Shown in pieces: positions 7,446 to 13,538 of a stretch of DNA of 18,773 nucleotides (the first letter of the stretch is position 1; each line of letters begins with the position of its first letter). The translations under genes were made by a program, and so were the position numbers. A model generated the notes under the pieces. It was not told where the DNA came from, did not search any database, and worked only from the letters and a program-made list of their open reading frames with translations. The DNA is from Burkholderiales bacterium (GTDB taxonomy: Bacteria; Pseudomonadota; Gammaproteobacteria; Burkholderiales; Chitinimonadaceae): assembly GCA_019234745.1 (NCBI GenBank), contig JAFAKZ010000482.1, forward strand, positions 1 to 18,773, written 5' to 3'.

Positions 7446-7503
7446 ATACAAACGAAACAAAACGGTAAGACGTTTGTATAGGGCAGGCCCCGCGTCGCGG
7501 CAA
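7446..7503 (-). promoter_or_regulatory. Sigma70-like promoter with overlapping 9-bp inverted repeat (operator candidate)
   Basis: On the minus strand, TTGCCG (7503-7498), a 17-base spacer and TATACA (7480-7475) form a reasonable sigma70 promoter for the DUF3562 gene starting at 7422. A perfect 9-bp inverted repeat, ATACAAACG (7446-7454) and CGTTTGTAT (7471-7479), is separated by 16 bases. One arm covers the -10 and the other the start of the transcribed region. Because one arm is upstream of the predicted start near 7468, it cannot fold as an RNA hairpin and is better read as a repressor operator. The regulator is unknown. Confidence 0.5.
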
Positions 7504-7506
7504 GCG

Positions 7507-7536
7507 GAAAACGCCGAGCGGTGTATGCCGTTCGGC
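7507..7536 (-). terminator. Rho-independent terminator of the tandem USP gene
   Basis: Read on the minus strand just after the stop at 7554: GCCGAACGG, loop CATACA, CCGCTCGGC, then GTTTTCC. The stem is 9 bp with one A-C mismatch, followed by a short T tract. Position and orientation fit termination of the USP transcript before the DUF3562 promoter. Confidence 0.65.
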
Positions 7537-7553
7537 GGTATCCATTTCTCGGT

Positions 7554-8393
7554 TCAATGCGACATCAATACCGGGACTGTCATCGTCTGCAGAATGGTCC
7601 TGCTGGCGCCGCCCAGCATCAGTTCGCGCAGGCGCGAGTGGCCATACAGGCCCATTACGATCAGGTCGGCGTTCAGGTCGGCAGCGACCGATAGCATCAG
7701 CCCGCCCACGTTCAGGCCAATGCCGGGCTCGCGCTTGACCTCGACCTTGACGCCTTGCCGTGCAAGGAAGAGTGCGATGTCAGAGCCGGACGATTCGCCG
7801 TGCGCCGTCTCGCTGACTTCAGGGCCGACCGTCATCACGGTGGTGCGACCCGCCTTGCGTAGCAGCGGCAATGCATCGGTGACGGCACGGGTTGCTTCTC
7901 GGCCCGTATCCCAGCCAACCAGTACATTGCGGCCCACATGGGGGAAGTCGCCCGCGTAAGGTACCACCAGCACGGGGCGGCCCGAACCCAGTACGACGGA
8001 TTCGACTAGATCGACGGGCGTGCCGGATTGCGGGTGGTGCGGGTCGTACTGCCCCATGATGACGAGGTCGTGGTAGCGCGCATTGACGCAGACGGCCGTG
8101 ATGGCTGAGCCGATCTGCTCGCGCCACTCGGTGAGTACGCCATAGACCTTGGCAACTTCCGCCTCGAACACAGCCTTTGCAGCGGCTGCTTGCTCACCCA
8201 GTTGCTGGGTCAGCATGGTGTACGGGTCGGGGACATAGGCACCGTCGAAGCCCACCACGCCTGTCGGCAGCGTGGCGGCGAACAGCCCCGTGACGCGGGC
8301 CTCGAAGGTTCGAGCCAGGTTGAGTGCGAACTCGACGTTCTGCGCCGCGCGCGGCCCGCTGTCGACGACGACGAGGATGCTCTTGTAGGCCAT
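7554..8393 (-). CDS. Tandem-domain universal stress protein (UspA family)
   Basis: A 279-residue cytoplasmic protein with two UspA domains. The first starts MAYKSILVVVDSGPRAAQN, the second near NVLVGWDTGREATRA (about 161-175). The second domain ends with the nucleotide-binding loop MGLYGHSRLRELMLGGASRTIL; the first has only a degenerate counterpart (MGQYDPHHPQSG), so ATP binding is probably confined to domain 2. I chose the ATG at 8393 over an in-frame start at 8498 because AAGGAG lies about 7 bases upstream and the UspA fold begins immediately. An FNR box lies 140 bases upstream, and the gene has its own terminator, so it is probably a single-gene unit induced at low oxygen, as for Anr-controlled usp genes of Pseudomonas. 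Confidence 0.9.
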   Translation of the reverse strand: MAYKSILVVVDSGPRAAQNVEFALNLARTFEARVTGLFAATLPTGVVGFDGAYVPDPYTMLTQQLGEQAAAAKAVFEAEVAKVYGVLTEWREQIGSAITAVCVNARYHDLVIMGQYDPHHPQSGTPVDLVESVVLGSGRPVLVVPYAGDFPHVGRNVLVGWDTGREATRAVTDALPLLRKAGRTTVMTVGPEVSETAHGESSGSDIALFLARQGVKVEVKREPGIGLNVGGLMLSVAADLNADLIVMGLYGHSRLRELMLGGASRTILQTMTVPVLMSH

Positions 8394-8738
8394 TGCTATG
8401 CTCCTTGCGGATGCCTCATGTAGATAAGAATGCGCTTTGAGCTCCTGGGTTCCCGGGAGGCGGGCGACAGCCCTTGCTTCCCGCCGTAGCGCGTCCACAC
8501 CTTGTTTTTATGCCGAAAGGCGATGTAGCTTATTGATGTGTGTCAAATCCTATGTTGAGGGCGCTTGGGCCCGGCGGCGACCGGCGCTCGCCGATATCGC
8601 GCCGGATACAGCCCAGGCGCGGCTTGGCATAGCTATATATCCTCCGGCCGACGCGATGCCGCGCCCGTTATTCGGTATCATTGCCAAAACGTGAGCCGGC
8701 CAACACGGTAGGCATGACCAGCAGGGAGAGAAGCTGTC
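8394..8738. other. 345-base intergenic region between USP and sensor kinase
   Basis: The left half carries the FNR-type promoter of the USP gene (see separate entry). The right half should contain the promoter of the kinase-regulator pair; AT-richer stretches occur at 8632-8641 (AGCTATATAT) and 8669-8690, but I cannot pick out a convincing -35/-10 pair. An 85-codon open frame (8437-8694) has no coding character and no ribosome site, so it is left out. No repeat or RNA gene was recognised. Confidence 0.5.
8505..8546 (-). promoter_or_regulatory. FNR-type promoter of the tandem USP gene
   Basis: Box TTGATGTGTGTCAA at 8533-8546 (minus strand TTGACACACATCAA). On the minus strand, 22 bases later, comes TAAAAA (8510-8505), a weaker but correctly placed -10. 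The predicted start near 8498 gives a leader of about 105 bases before the ATG at 8393. In the plus direction no -10-like hexamer occurs at the matching distance (GCCCGG), so the box serves the USP gene and not the kinase gene. Confidence 0.7.
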
Positions 8739-10052
8739 GTGAGCGAACCCAGCTCAAGTCCGCAGGGCAATACCTTCATCGAGTTCATCTGGCCGTCCGA
8801 TTCCTTCGATCGCGCCTTGCGTATTGGCGGCATTGCCACGGTGGTCGCGCTGGTCGCCGGCCTGGCTGGCTGGAACGTGCACCTGTCGCTCGGTCTAGCC
8901 GGAGCACTGGGAGCGATCACGATCTGGCTGGGTCTGTTCCGCGCGCACAGTCAGGGGCGCTCGGGCCAAGAGACGCAGGCGGCGCTGAAGGACGTGGAGG
9001 CGCGCATCGGCCGCATCATCGATTCGGCCATGGATGCCATCATCACCTTGGACGAAACACAGCGCATCGTGCAGTTCAACGCCGCGGCAGAGAAGATGTT
9101 CGGCTGCTCGCGCGAGAAGGCGATGGGCACCAGCATCGACTGGTTTATTCCACCGCGCTACCGCGCCGCGCATGCGGCCCATGTGCAGCAATTCGGCACG
9201 ACGGGCGTCAGCTCGCGTCGCATGGGGGCTGAGCGCATCATCATGGGCTTGCGTGCGAACGGCGAGGAGTTCCCCATTGATGCCTCCATTTCGCAAACGA
9301 CCGAGCACGGTGCCAAGTTCTACACGGTGATTCTGCGCGACGTCACCGAACGCGTGCGCACCGAGTCGGAATTGCGTCGCTCGAAGGCGGAACTGAGCGA
9401 ATTCGCCTCGGCCGCCCATACCGTACGCGAGCAGGAGAAAAGCCGCATCGCACGCGAATTGCACGACGAGCTGGGCCAGGCACTCACGGCACTCAAGATG
9501 GACGTGAGCTGGCTGCGTGGCCACGTGCCGGCCGACTCTGGCCTGGTTCGCGACAAGCTCGCCCGCATGGAGGTGCTGCTTAACGACACGGTGACAGCGA
9601 CCCGGCGCATTTCCACCGAGCTGCGTCCGCTGATCCTGGACGACCTGGGCGTGATCGCCGCGACGGAGTCGCTGGTGGACGGTTTTACGCAGCGCACCGG
9701 CGTGCCCTGCGAGCTGATTGTCAGCGATCCCGACCTGAGCTGGCGCGATCCGCTGGCCACCACGATCTTTCGCATCGTGCAGGAGTCGCTCACCAATATC
9801 GCGCGCCATGCCAAGGCCAGCCACGCCAGCGTGGAAATTAGCCAGAACGATGTGGCCGTGGTCATCCTTATCCGTGACGACGGCATTGGCTTTGCCATGG
9901 ACGATCCGCGTAAGCCGAACTCGTACGGCCTGATGGGCCTGCGCGAGCGCGCCTACCTGTTGGGCGGCGATGCGCACGTCAGCAGCCGTCCCGGCCACGG
10001 TACCCGCATCGAAGTCAGCCTGCCGCTGACGCAGCAACGGGCTGCCACATGA
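8739..10052 (+). CDS. PAS-domain sensor histidine kinase, NarX/DegS (HisKA_3) type
   Basis: A 437-residue kinase. Two hydrophobic helices (about 28-45 and 50-68) anchor it with almost no periplasmic loop, so it probably senses an internal or membrane signal. A PAS domain spans about 88-206 (SAMDAIITLDETQRIVQFN to RDVTER). The HisKA_3 dimerisation domain has the phospho-accepting H242 in IARELHDELGQ. The ATPase domain has the N box VQESLTNIARH (about 347-357), G1 DDGIGF (380-385) and a final GTRIEVSLP. It starts with GTG, with AGGGAGAG about 8 bases upstream. Its stop overlaps the next gene as ATGA, so the response regulator at 10049 is its partner. The PAS domain lacks obvious haem or Fe-S ligands that I can name, so the signal is unknown; redox or oxygen is a guess from context. 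Confidence 0.93.
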   Translation: MSEPSSSPQGNTFIEFIWPSDSFDRALRIGGIATVVALVAGLAGWNVHLSLGLAGALGAITIWLGLFRAHSQGRSGQETQAALKDVEARIGRIIDSAMDAIITLDETQRIVQFNAAAEKMFGCSREKAMGTSIDWFIPPRYRAAHAAHVQQFGTTGVSSRRMGAERIIMGLRANGEEFPIDASISQTTEHGAKFYTVILRDVTERVRTESELRRSKAELSEFASAAHTVREQEKSRIARELHDELGQALTALKMDVSWLRGHVPADSGLVRDKLARMEVLLNDTVTATRRISTELRPLILDDLGVIAATESLVDGFTQRTGVPCELIVSDPDLSWRDPLATTIFRIVQESLTNIARHAKASHASVEISQNDVAVVILIRDDGIGFAMDDPRKPNSYGLMGLRERAYLLGGDAHVSSRPGHGTRIEVSLPLTQQRAAT

Positions 10053-10693
10053 TCCGTATCGTCATTGCCGACGACCACACCATTGTTCGCGAGGGGCTCA
10101 AGCAGCTGCTGGCCACGACCGCCGACCTGCAGGTTGTGGGCGAGGCGGGCGACGGGCATGAGGCGCTGCAACGGGTGCGCGAACTAAGCTTTGAGGTGCT
10201 GCTGCTCGATATGTCCATGCCGGGCAAGAGCGGCATCGAGCTGATCAAGCAGATCCGCAGCGAGAAGCCTGCCCTGCGCATTTTGGTGCTGACCATGCAT
10301 GAGGAAGCCCAGTACGCCATCCGCGCCATCCGCGCGGGTGCCGCTGGCTACCTGACCAAGGACAGTGCGTCGGCGCTCTTGGTGTCGGCCATCCGCAAGG
10401 TGGCGACAGGCGGTGCCTTCATCAGCACTGAGGTCGCTGAGCAGCTGGCGCTACAGGCCATGCCACAGACCAACAATCTGCCGCACACAACGCTGTCGGA
10501 CCGCGAGTACGAAGTCTTCCTCTTGATCGTCAAGGGCGTGGCGATCACGGATATCGCCGAACAGCTGCACCTGTCGGTGAAAACGGTAAGCACGCACAAG
10601 GCGCGGCTTCTGCAGAAGATGAATATGAGCAACCAGGCCGAGCTGATCCGCTACGCGCTGGATCACGCCTTGCTGGACGATGTGCGGCCTTGA
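10049..10693 (+). CDS. LuxR/NarL-family response regulator
   Basis: A 214-residue two-domain regulator. The receiver domain (1-118) has the acidic pair IADDH (D8, D9), phospho-acceptor D54 (LLLDMSMPG), T82 (VLTMH) and K104 (YLTKD). The LuxR-type DNA-binding domain (about 148-206) contains TLSDREYEVFLLIVKG and the recognition helix region LSVKTVSTHKARLLQKM. The gene overlaps the kinase gene by 4 bases, the normal arrangement of a cognate pair. Phosphorylation should drive dimerisation and DNA binding. Candidate targets in the window are the CCTACCCC-type repeats at 10846-10913, which resemble the TACYYMT heptamers read by NarL-family proteins; that link is inference. Confidence 0.94.
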   Translation: MIRIVIADDHTIVREGLKQLLATTADLQVVGEAGDGHEALQRVRELSFEVLLLDMSMPGKSGIELIKQIRSEKPALRILVLTMHEEAQYAIRAIRAGAAGYLTKDSASALLVSAIRKVATGGAFISTEVAEQLALQAMPQTNNLPHTTLSDREYEVFLLIVKGVAITDIAEQLHLSVKTVSTHKARLLQKMNMSNQAELIRYALDHALLDDVRP

Positions 10694-10720
10694 GTATCCT
10701 GGCATGCGGTCCGAAGGCAG

Positions 10721-10810
10721 CGTGAGACGTGAAATGTGACTCGCCCCTTTGCGGCATCATCGGTGAACCATAGAGCCGTGGAACCTCACGTTTCACCTTT
10801 CACTTTTCAC
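10721..10810. repeat. Inverted clusters of a GTGAAA/TTTCAC motif
   Basis: Three copies of TTTCAC occur with a 7-base period at 10791-10796, 10798-10803 and 10805-10810, preceded by CTCACG. About 55 bases to the left, the opposite orientation occurs as GTGAGACGTGAAATGTGA (10722-10739). The two clusters can pair imperfectly in RNA downstream of the response-regulator stop at 10693. It may be a weak terminator or a dispersed intergenic repeat. No T tract follows, so terminator function is uncertain. Confidence 0.4.
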
Positions 10811-10845
10811 CCCTCAATAGCGTCTCCGTCTCCATCGCCCCTGTC

Positions 10846-10913
10846 GGGGTAGGACAATTCCTACGCCCCGCCGTCCCACACTCCTACCCCACGAAGCAGC
10901 AAATCCCTACCCC
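10846..10913. promoter_or_regulatory. Phased CCTACCCC repeats (regulator-binding array candidate)
   Basis: Direct copies TCCTACGCCCC (from 10859), TCCTACCCC (from 10882) and CCCTACCCC (from 10905) start exactly 23 bases apart. An inverted copy, GGGGTAGGA (10846-10854), faces the first to form GTAGGA-CAAT-TCCTAC. The second and third copies extend as imperfect 18-base direct repeats (CCTACCCC followed by ACGAAGCAGC or GCGAATCAGC). The array ends about 47 bases before the first ATG of the stand-alone receiver gene. Its spacing near two helical turns places the copies on similar DNA faces, as in arrays for cooperative regulators. Confidence 0.55.
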
Positions 10914-10959
10914 GCGAATCAGCCAGCGCCGATAGGGCGTTGGCGCCTGCCTTTTCATA

Positions 10960-11361
10960 ATGCAGGGCATGAACACCGCACAACACAGCACCAAGGTCTA
11001 CATCGTGGATGACTCCATCGTCATCCGCGAACGCCTGGTCGAGATGATCGAAGCCATGCCGAACGTGGAAGTCGTGGGCCAGGCCGAGTCGGCGCAGGCT
11101 GCTATCGACGGCATACACGACACGAACCCGGACTGCGTGGTGCTGGACATGCAATTGCTGGACAGCAACGGCCTGACGGTACTACGCGAAGTGCATCCTA
11201 CGCTGCCACAGGTGATGTTCGTTGTGCTGACAAACCACGCCAGTACGCAGTATTGCCGCCTGTGCATGGAAGCGGGCGCCAGTTATTTCTTTGATAAGAC
11301 CAGCGACACGGACCGTATACGAGATGTCATCGCATCGGTCATGCCACAGACAACCCATTGA
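10960..11361 (+). CDS. Stand-alone receiver-domain protein (CheY-like response regulator)
   Basis: A 133-residue protein consisting only of a receiver domain, with no DNA-binding or enzymatic output. From the first ATG, key residues are the acidic pair in YIVDDS (D17, D18), phospho-acceptor D63 (VVLDMQ), T91 (VLTNH) and K113 (FFDKTSD). A CxxC (QYCRLCMEAG) lies in helix 4, unusual for this domain. The start is uncertain: ATG 10960 and ATG 10969 are both in frame and neither has a good ribosome site. It lies 28 bases before the FNR-family gene and is probably co-transcribed with it. It may relay or compete for phosphate from the kinase at 8739, but no partner is proven. Confidence 0.88.
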   Translation: MQGMNTAQHSTKVYIVDDSIVIRERLVEMIEAMPNVEVVGQAESAQAAIDGIHDTNPDCVVLDMQLLDSNGLTVLREVHPTLPQVMFVVLTNHASTQYCRLCMEAGASYFFDKTSDTDRIRDVIASVMPQTTH

Positions 11362-11389
11362 ACAGCAGAAACCGGAAAGGAAGTGCACT

Positions 11390-12160
11390 GTGGACGGTTC
11401 CATCATCGCATTTGTCCCCCGTATGCAAGGTACGGCCAGCCAGGACAACGTTGCCTGCCCTCCCTCCAACTGCACGTGCTGCAAGCTGCGTGAGGCCTGC
11501 GTGCTGGAGGAATGCCATCATGAGTCTGTGGCGACGCGTTTGCGGGTGAAGCGCGGCGAGGCACTGTTCCGCGCCGGCGACCGTTTCCGCCTGCTCTATA
11601 TTGTGCATAGTGGCTTCTTCAAGACGTCCTCGCTGACGGAAGACGGCCGCGACCAAGTGACCGGCTTCCACATGGGCGGCGAAGTGATCGGCATGGATGG
11701 CATCGAGGATGACCACCACAAGCTCACCGCCATCGCACTGGAAGACAGTAATGTCTGCTCCATTCCCTTCAGCGCGCTGGAGAGCACCTGTTCGCGCGAG
11801 CCCATGCTGCAACACCGCCTGTTCAAGCTGATGAGCAAGGAGATCGTGCGCAACCAGGAAATCGCCCTGCTGCTGGGCAGCATGCGTGCGGAAGAACGGG
11901 TTGCCGCCTTTCTGCTCGACCTGTCGCGCCGACTGCAGGAGCGCGGTTACGCCGGCAGCGAATTCCATCTGCGCATGACGCGCGAGGAAATCGGCAGCTA
12001 CCTGGGCCTGAAGCTGGAAACGGTCAGCCGTACCTTCTCCAAGTTCCAGGAAATGGGCTTGTTCGAGGTCAGTAACAAGCACATCAGCGGGCTGGATCGC
12101 GCGGGCCTCGAAGCCACCATGGAAGAGGCAGGCCTGCAGCGCGCCGCGGCACGGGCCTGA
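11390..12160 (+). CDS. fnr: FNR/Anr-type oxygen-sensing transcription regulator
   Basis: A 256-residue Crp/Fnr-family regulator. The N-terminus contains C28-x2-C31-x5-C37 (within NCTCCKLREACV) and the fourth ligand C123 (DSNVCSIPF), the same spacing as C20, C23, C29 and C122 of E. coli FNR, so it should bind an oxygen-labile [4Fe-4S] cluster. The cyclic-nucleotide-like domain spans about 45-150. The helix-turn-helix has GLKLETVSRTFSKFQ with E210, S213 and R214, the residues that read TTGAT half-sites. I chose the GTG at 11390 because AAGGAAG lies about 8 bases upstream and an upstream ATG start at 11291 would overlap the previous gene. It is the probable activator of the FNR boxes throughout this window. 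I see no FNR box of its own. Confidence 0.94.
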   Translation: MDGSIIAFVPRMQGTASQDNVACPPSNCTCCKLREACVLEECHHESVATRLRVKRGEALFRAGDRFRLLYIVHSGFFKTSSLTEDGRDQVTGFHMGGEVIGMDGIEDDHHKLTAIALEDSNVCSIPFSALESTCSREPMLQHRLFKLMSKEIVRNQEIALLLGSMRAEERVAAFLLDLSRRLQERGYAGSEFHLRMTREEIGSYLGLKLETVSRTFSKFQEMGLFEVSNKHISGLDRAGLEATMEEAGLQRAAARA

Positions 12161-12182
12161 TAGGCGTGGTATTGGAGGAAGC

Positions 12183-12350
12183 GTGTCCCTGACGGAAGAA
12201 ACCCAATTGCGACGCGAGCTCGGGCTTGATTTGCTGGATGCCGAGATGCGCGCCTACGCCGATGTCCGCGACGATATCGACGCATTGCGCCTTGATTGCA
12301 AGCAGACGGGATTGCCGGATGCCGGCGAGCCGCCGCCCATCGAAGATTGA
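12183..12350 (+). CDS. 55-residue conserved-looking small ORF downstream of fnr
   Basis: A GTG-started ORF of 55 codons with a strong GGAGG ribosome site 5 bases upstream, 22 bases after the fnr stop. The protein starts MSLTEETQLRRELGL, is acidic and mostly helical (LDLLDAEMRAYADVRDDIDALRLDC), and ends in a proline-rich acidic tail (PDAGEPPPIED). It has one cysteine and no membrane helix or known motif. I do not recognise a family. The ribosome site, codon usage like its neighbours and operon position argue that it is translated. Its stop is only 3 bases from the convergent ackA stop. Confidence 0.6.
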   Translation: MSLTEETQLRRELGLDLLDAEMRAYADVRDDIDALRLDCKQTGLPDAGEPPPIED

Positions 12351-12353
12351 TAC

Positions 12354-13538
12354 CTAGACAACACAGAGCTTGGCTGCTTCATCGGCAATGACCTGCTCCT
12401 CGTCCGCCTCGATCACGTATACCTTTACGCGGCTGTCTGCTGTGCTGATGACGGGTCCATGGGCCGCATTCAGCTCCTCATCCAGCTCAATACCCAGCCA
12501 TGCAGCCAGGCGGCAGATGTCGGCGCGCACCGTGGCGCCGTGCTCGCCGATACCTCCGGTGAACACGATTGCGTCCACGCCACCCAGTGCGGCTGCCATC
12601 GCCCCCATCTCGCGGTTGACCCGATAACAGAACAAGGCCGCTGCCTCGGCAGCCGTGGGGCTGGCCGACTTTAGCAGCACGCGCATATCGGCCGATTCCC
12701 CCGATACGCCCAACAGGCCCGAATGGTGATAGAGCGTATCGGCGATCGCCTCGGCCGACATGCCCAGCGCCTGCGCCATATACAGCACCACACCGGGGTC
12801 GAGCGCCCCGCAGCGGGTGCCCATCATCAAGCCGTCCAGCGCGGTGAAGCCCATGGTCGTCGCTACGCTCTGCCGCCCGTGCATGGCACACAGGCTGGCC
12901 CCACTGCCCAGGTGGGCCACGATGACGCGCCCGTCGGCGCGTTCGCCTGCCAAGCGAGGCAGCACGTCGGCAATATGGGCGTAGGAGAGTCCATGAAATC
13001 CATAGCGGCGGATGCCGCGCCGATGCAGTGCTATGGGTAGCGCAAAGCGCGTCTCGACCTCCGGCAGGGTGGCGTGGAAGGCCGTATCGAAGCAGGCGAT
13101 CTGCGGTACGCCTGGGAAGCGCTTGGCCAGCGCCCGGATGCCGCCCAGGCAGTAGGGCTGGTGCAGGGGGGCCAGCGGCACCAACTGATCCAATAGCGCC
13201 AACGTGCTGTCGTCAACCAGGGTGGCTGCGCGGAAAGTCGGCCCGCCATGGGCGACGCGGTGGCCTATGGCGCTGGGGCGCAGATTGCCGATTTCCTCGA
13301 ACCATAGCAGTAGCGCCTGGAACAGCTCGTCATGCGGATCGTGGCTGCCAAGCGGGAAGGCATGCGTGTCCACTTCGTGCCGGTCGGCGTCGCGTACGTG
13401 AAGGCGGATTTCACGGTCGTAGATCTCCGCCAGCAAGTGGTGCAGCGCCATGGCCGGCATGCCTCGCGACGCTACGTCGAACACGGTGGCCTTGACGGAC
13501 GACGAGCCGCTGTTGACGGCCAGAACGATGCTGCTCAT
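12354..13538 (-). CDS. ackA: Acetate kinase
   Basis: A 394-residue acetate kinase that makes ATP and acetate from acetyl phosphate and ADP, or runs in reverse. Motifs in order: N-terminal VNSGSSSVK (phosphate 1), HRVAHGG, the RRYGFHGLSYAHI signature, HLGSGASLCA (phosphate 2), DGLMMGTRCGALDPG and FTGGIGEH (adenosine). The length is normal for the family (about 400). The start at 13538 overlaps the preceding phosphotransacetylase stop as ATGA, with GGGAG about 9 bases upstream. An open frame continues upstream to 14747, but that is a shadow of the preceding gene. The partner phosphotransacetylase supplies acetyl phosphate. No terminator is visible before the convergent small ORF. Confidence 0.95.
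   Translation of the reverse strand: MSSIVLAVNSGSSSVKATVFDVASRGMPAMALHHLLAEIYDREIRLHVRDADRHEVDTHAFPLGSHDPHDELFQALLLWFEEIGNLRPSAIGHRVAHGGPTFRAATLVDDSTLALLDQLVPLAPLHQPYCLGGIRALAKRFPGVPQIACFDTAFHATLPEVETRFALPIALHRRGIRRYGFHGLSYAHIADVLPRLAGERADGRVIVAHLGSGASLCAMHGRQSVATTMGFTALDGLMMGTRCGALDPGVVLYMAQALGMSAEAIADTLYHHSGLLGVSGESADMRVLLKSASPTAAEAAALFCYRVNREMGAMAAALGGVDAIVFTGGIGEHGATVRADICRLAAWLGIELDEELNAAHGPVISTADSRVKVYVIEADEEQVIADEAAKLCVV

Noticed and set aside
8437..8694. An 85-codon plus-strand open frame between the USP and kinase genes
   Set aside because: It overlaps the FNR-type promoter region, has no ribosome site and no protein-like pattern.
8895..10037. A 380-codon minus-strand open frame opposite the histidine kinase
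   Set aside because: The plus strand carries all kinase boxes and the ATGA coupling to the regulator; the antisense product is low-complexity and unlike any family I know.
10926..10946. GCGCC...GGCGC inverted repeat just before the receiver gene
   Set aside because: Only 5 bp with an 11-base loop; common by chance at this GC content, although a short T run follows.
11291..11389. Extended ATG start of the FNR gene
   Set aside because: It would overlap the receiver gene by about 70 bases; the added residues do not resemble an FNR N-terminus, while GTG 11390 has AAGGAAG at proper spacing.
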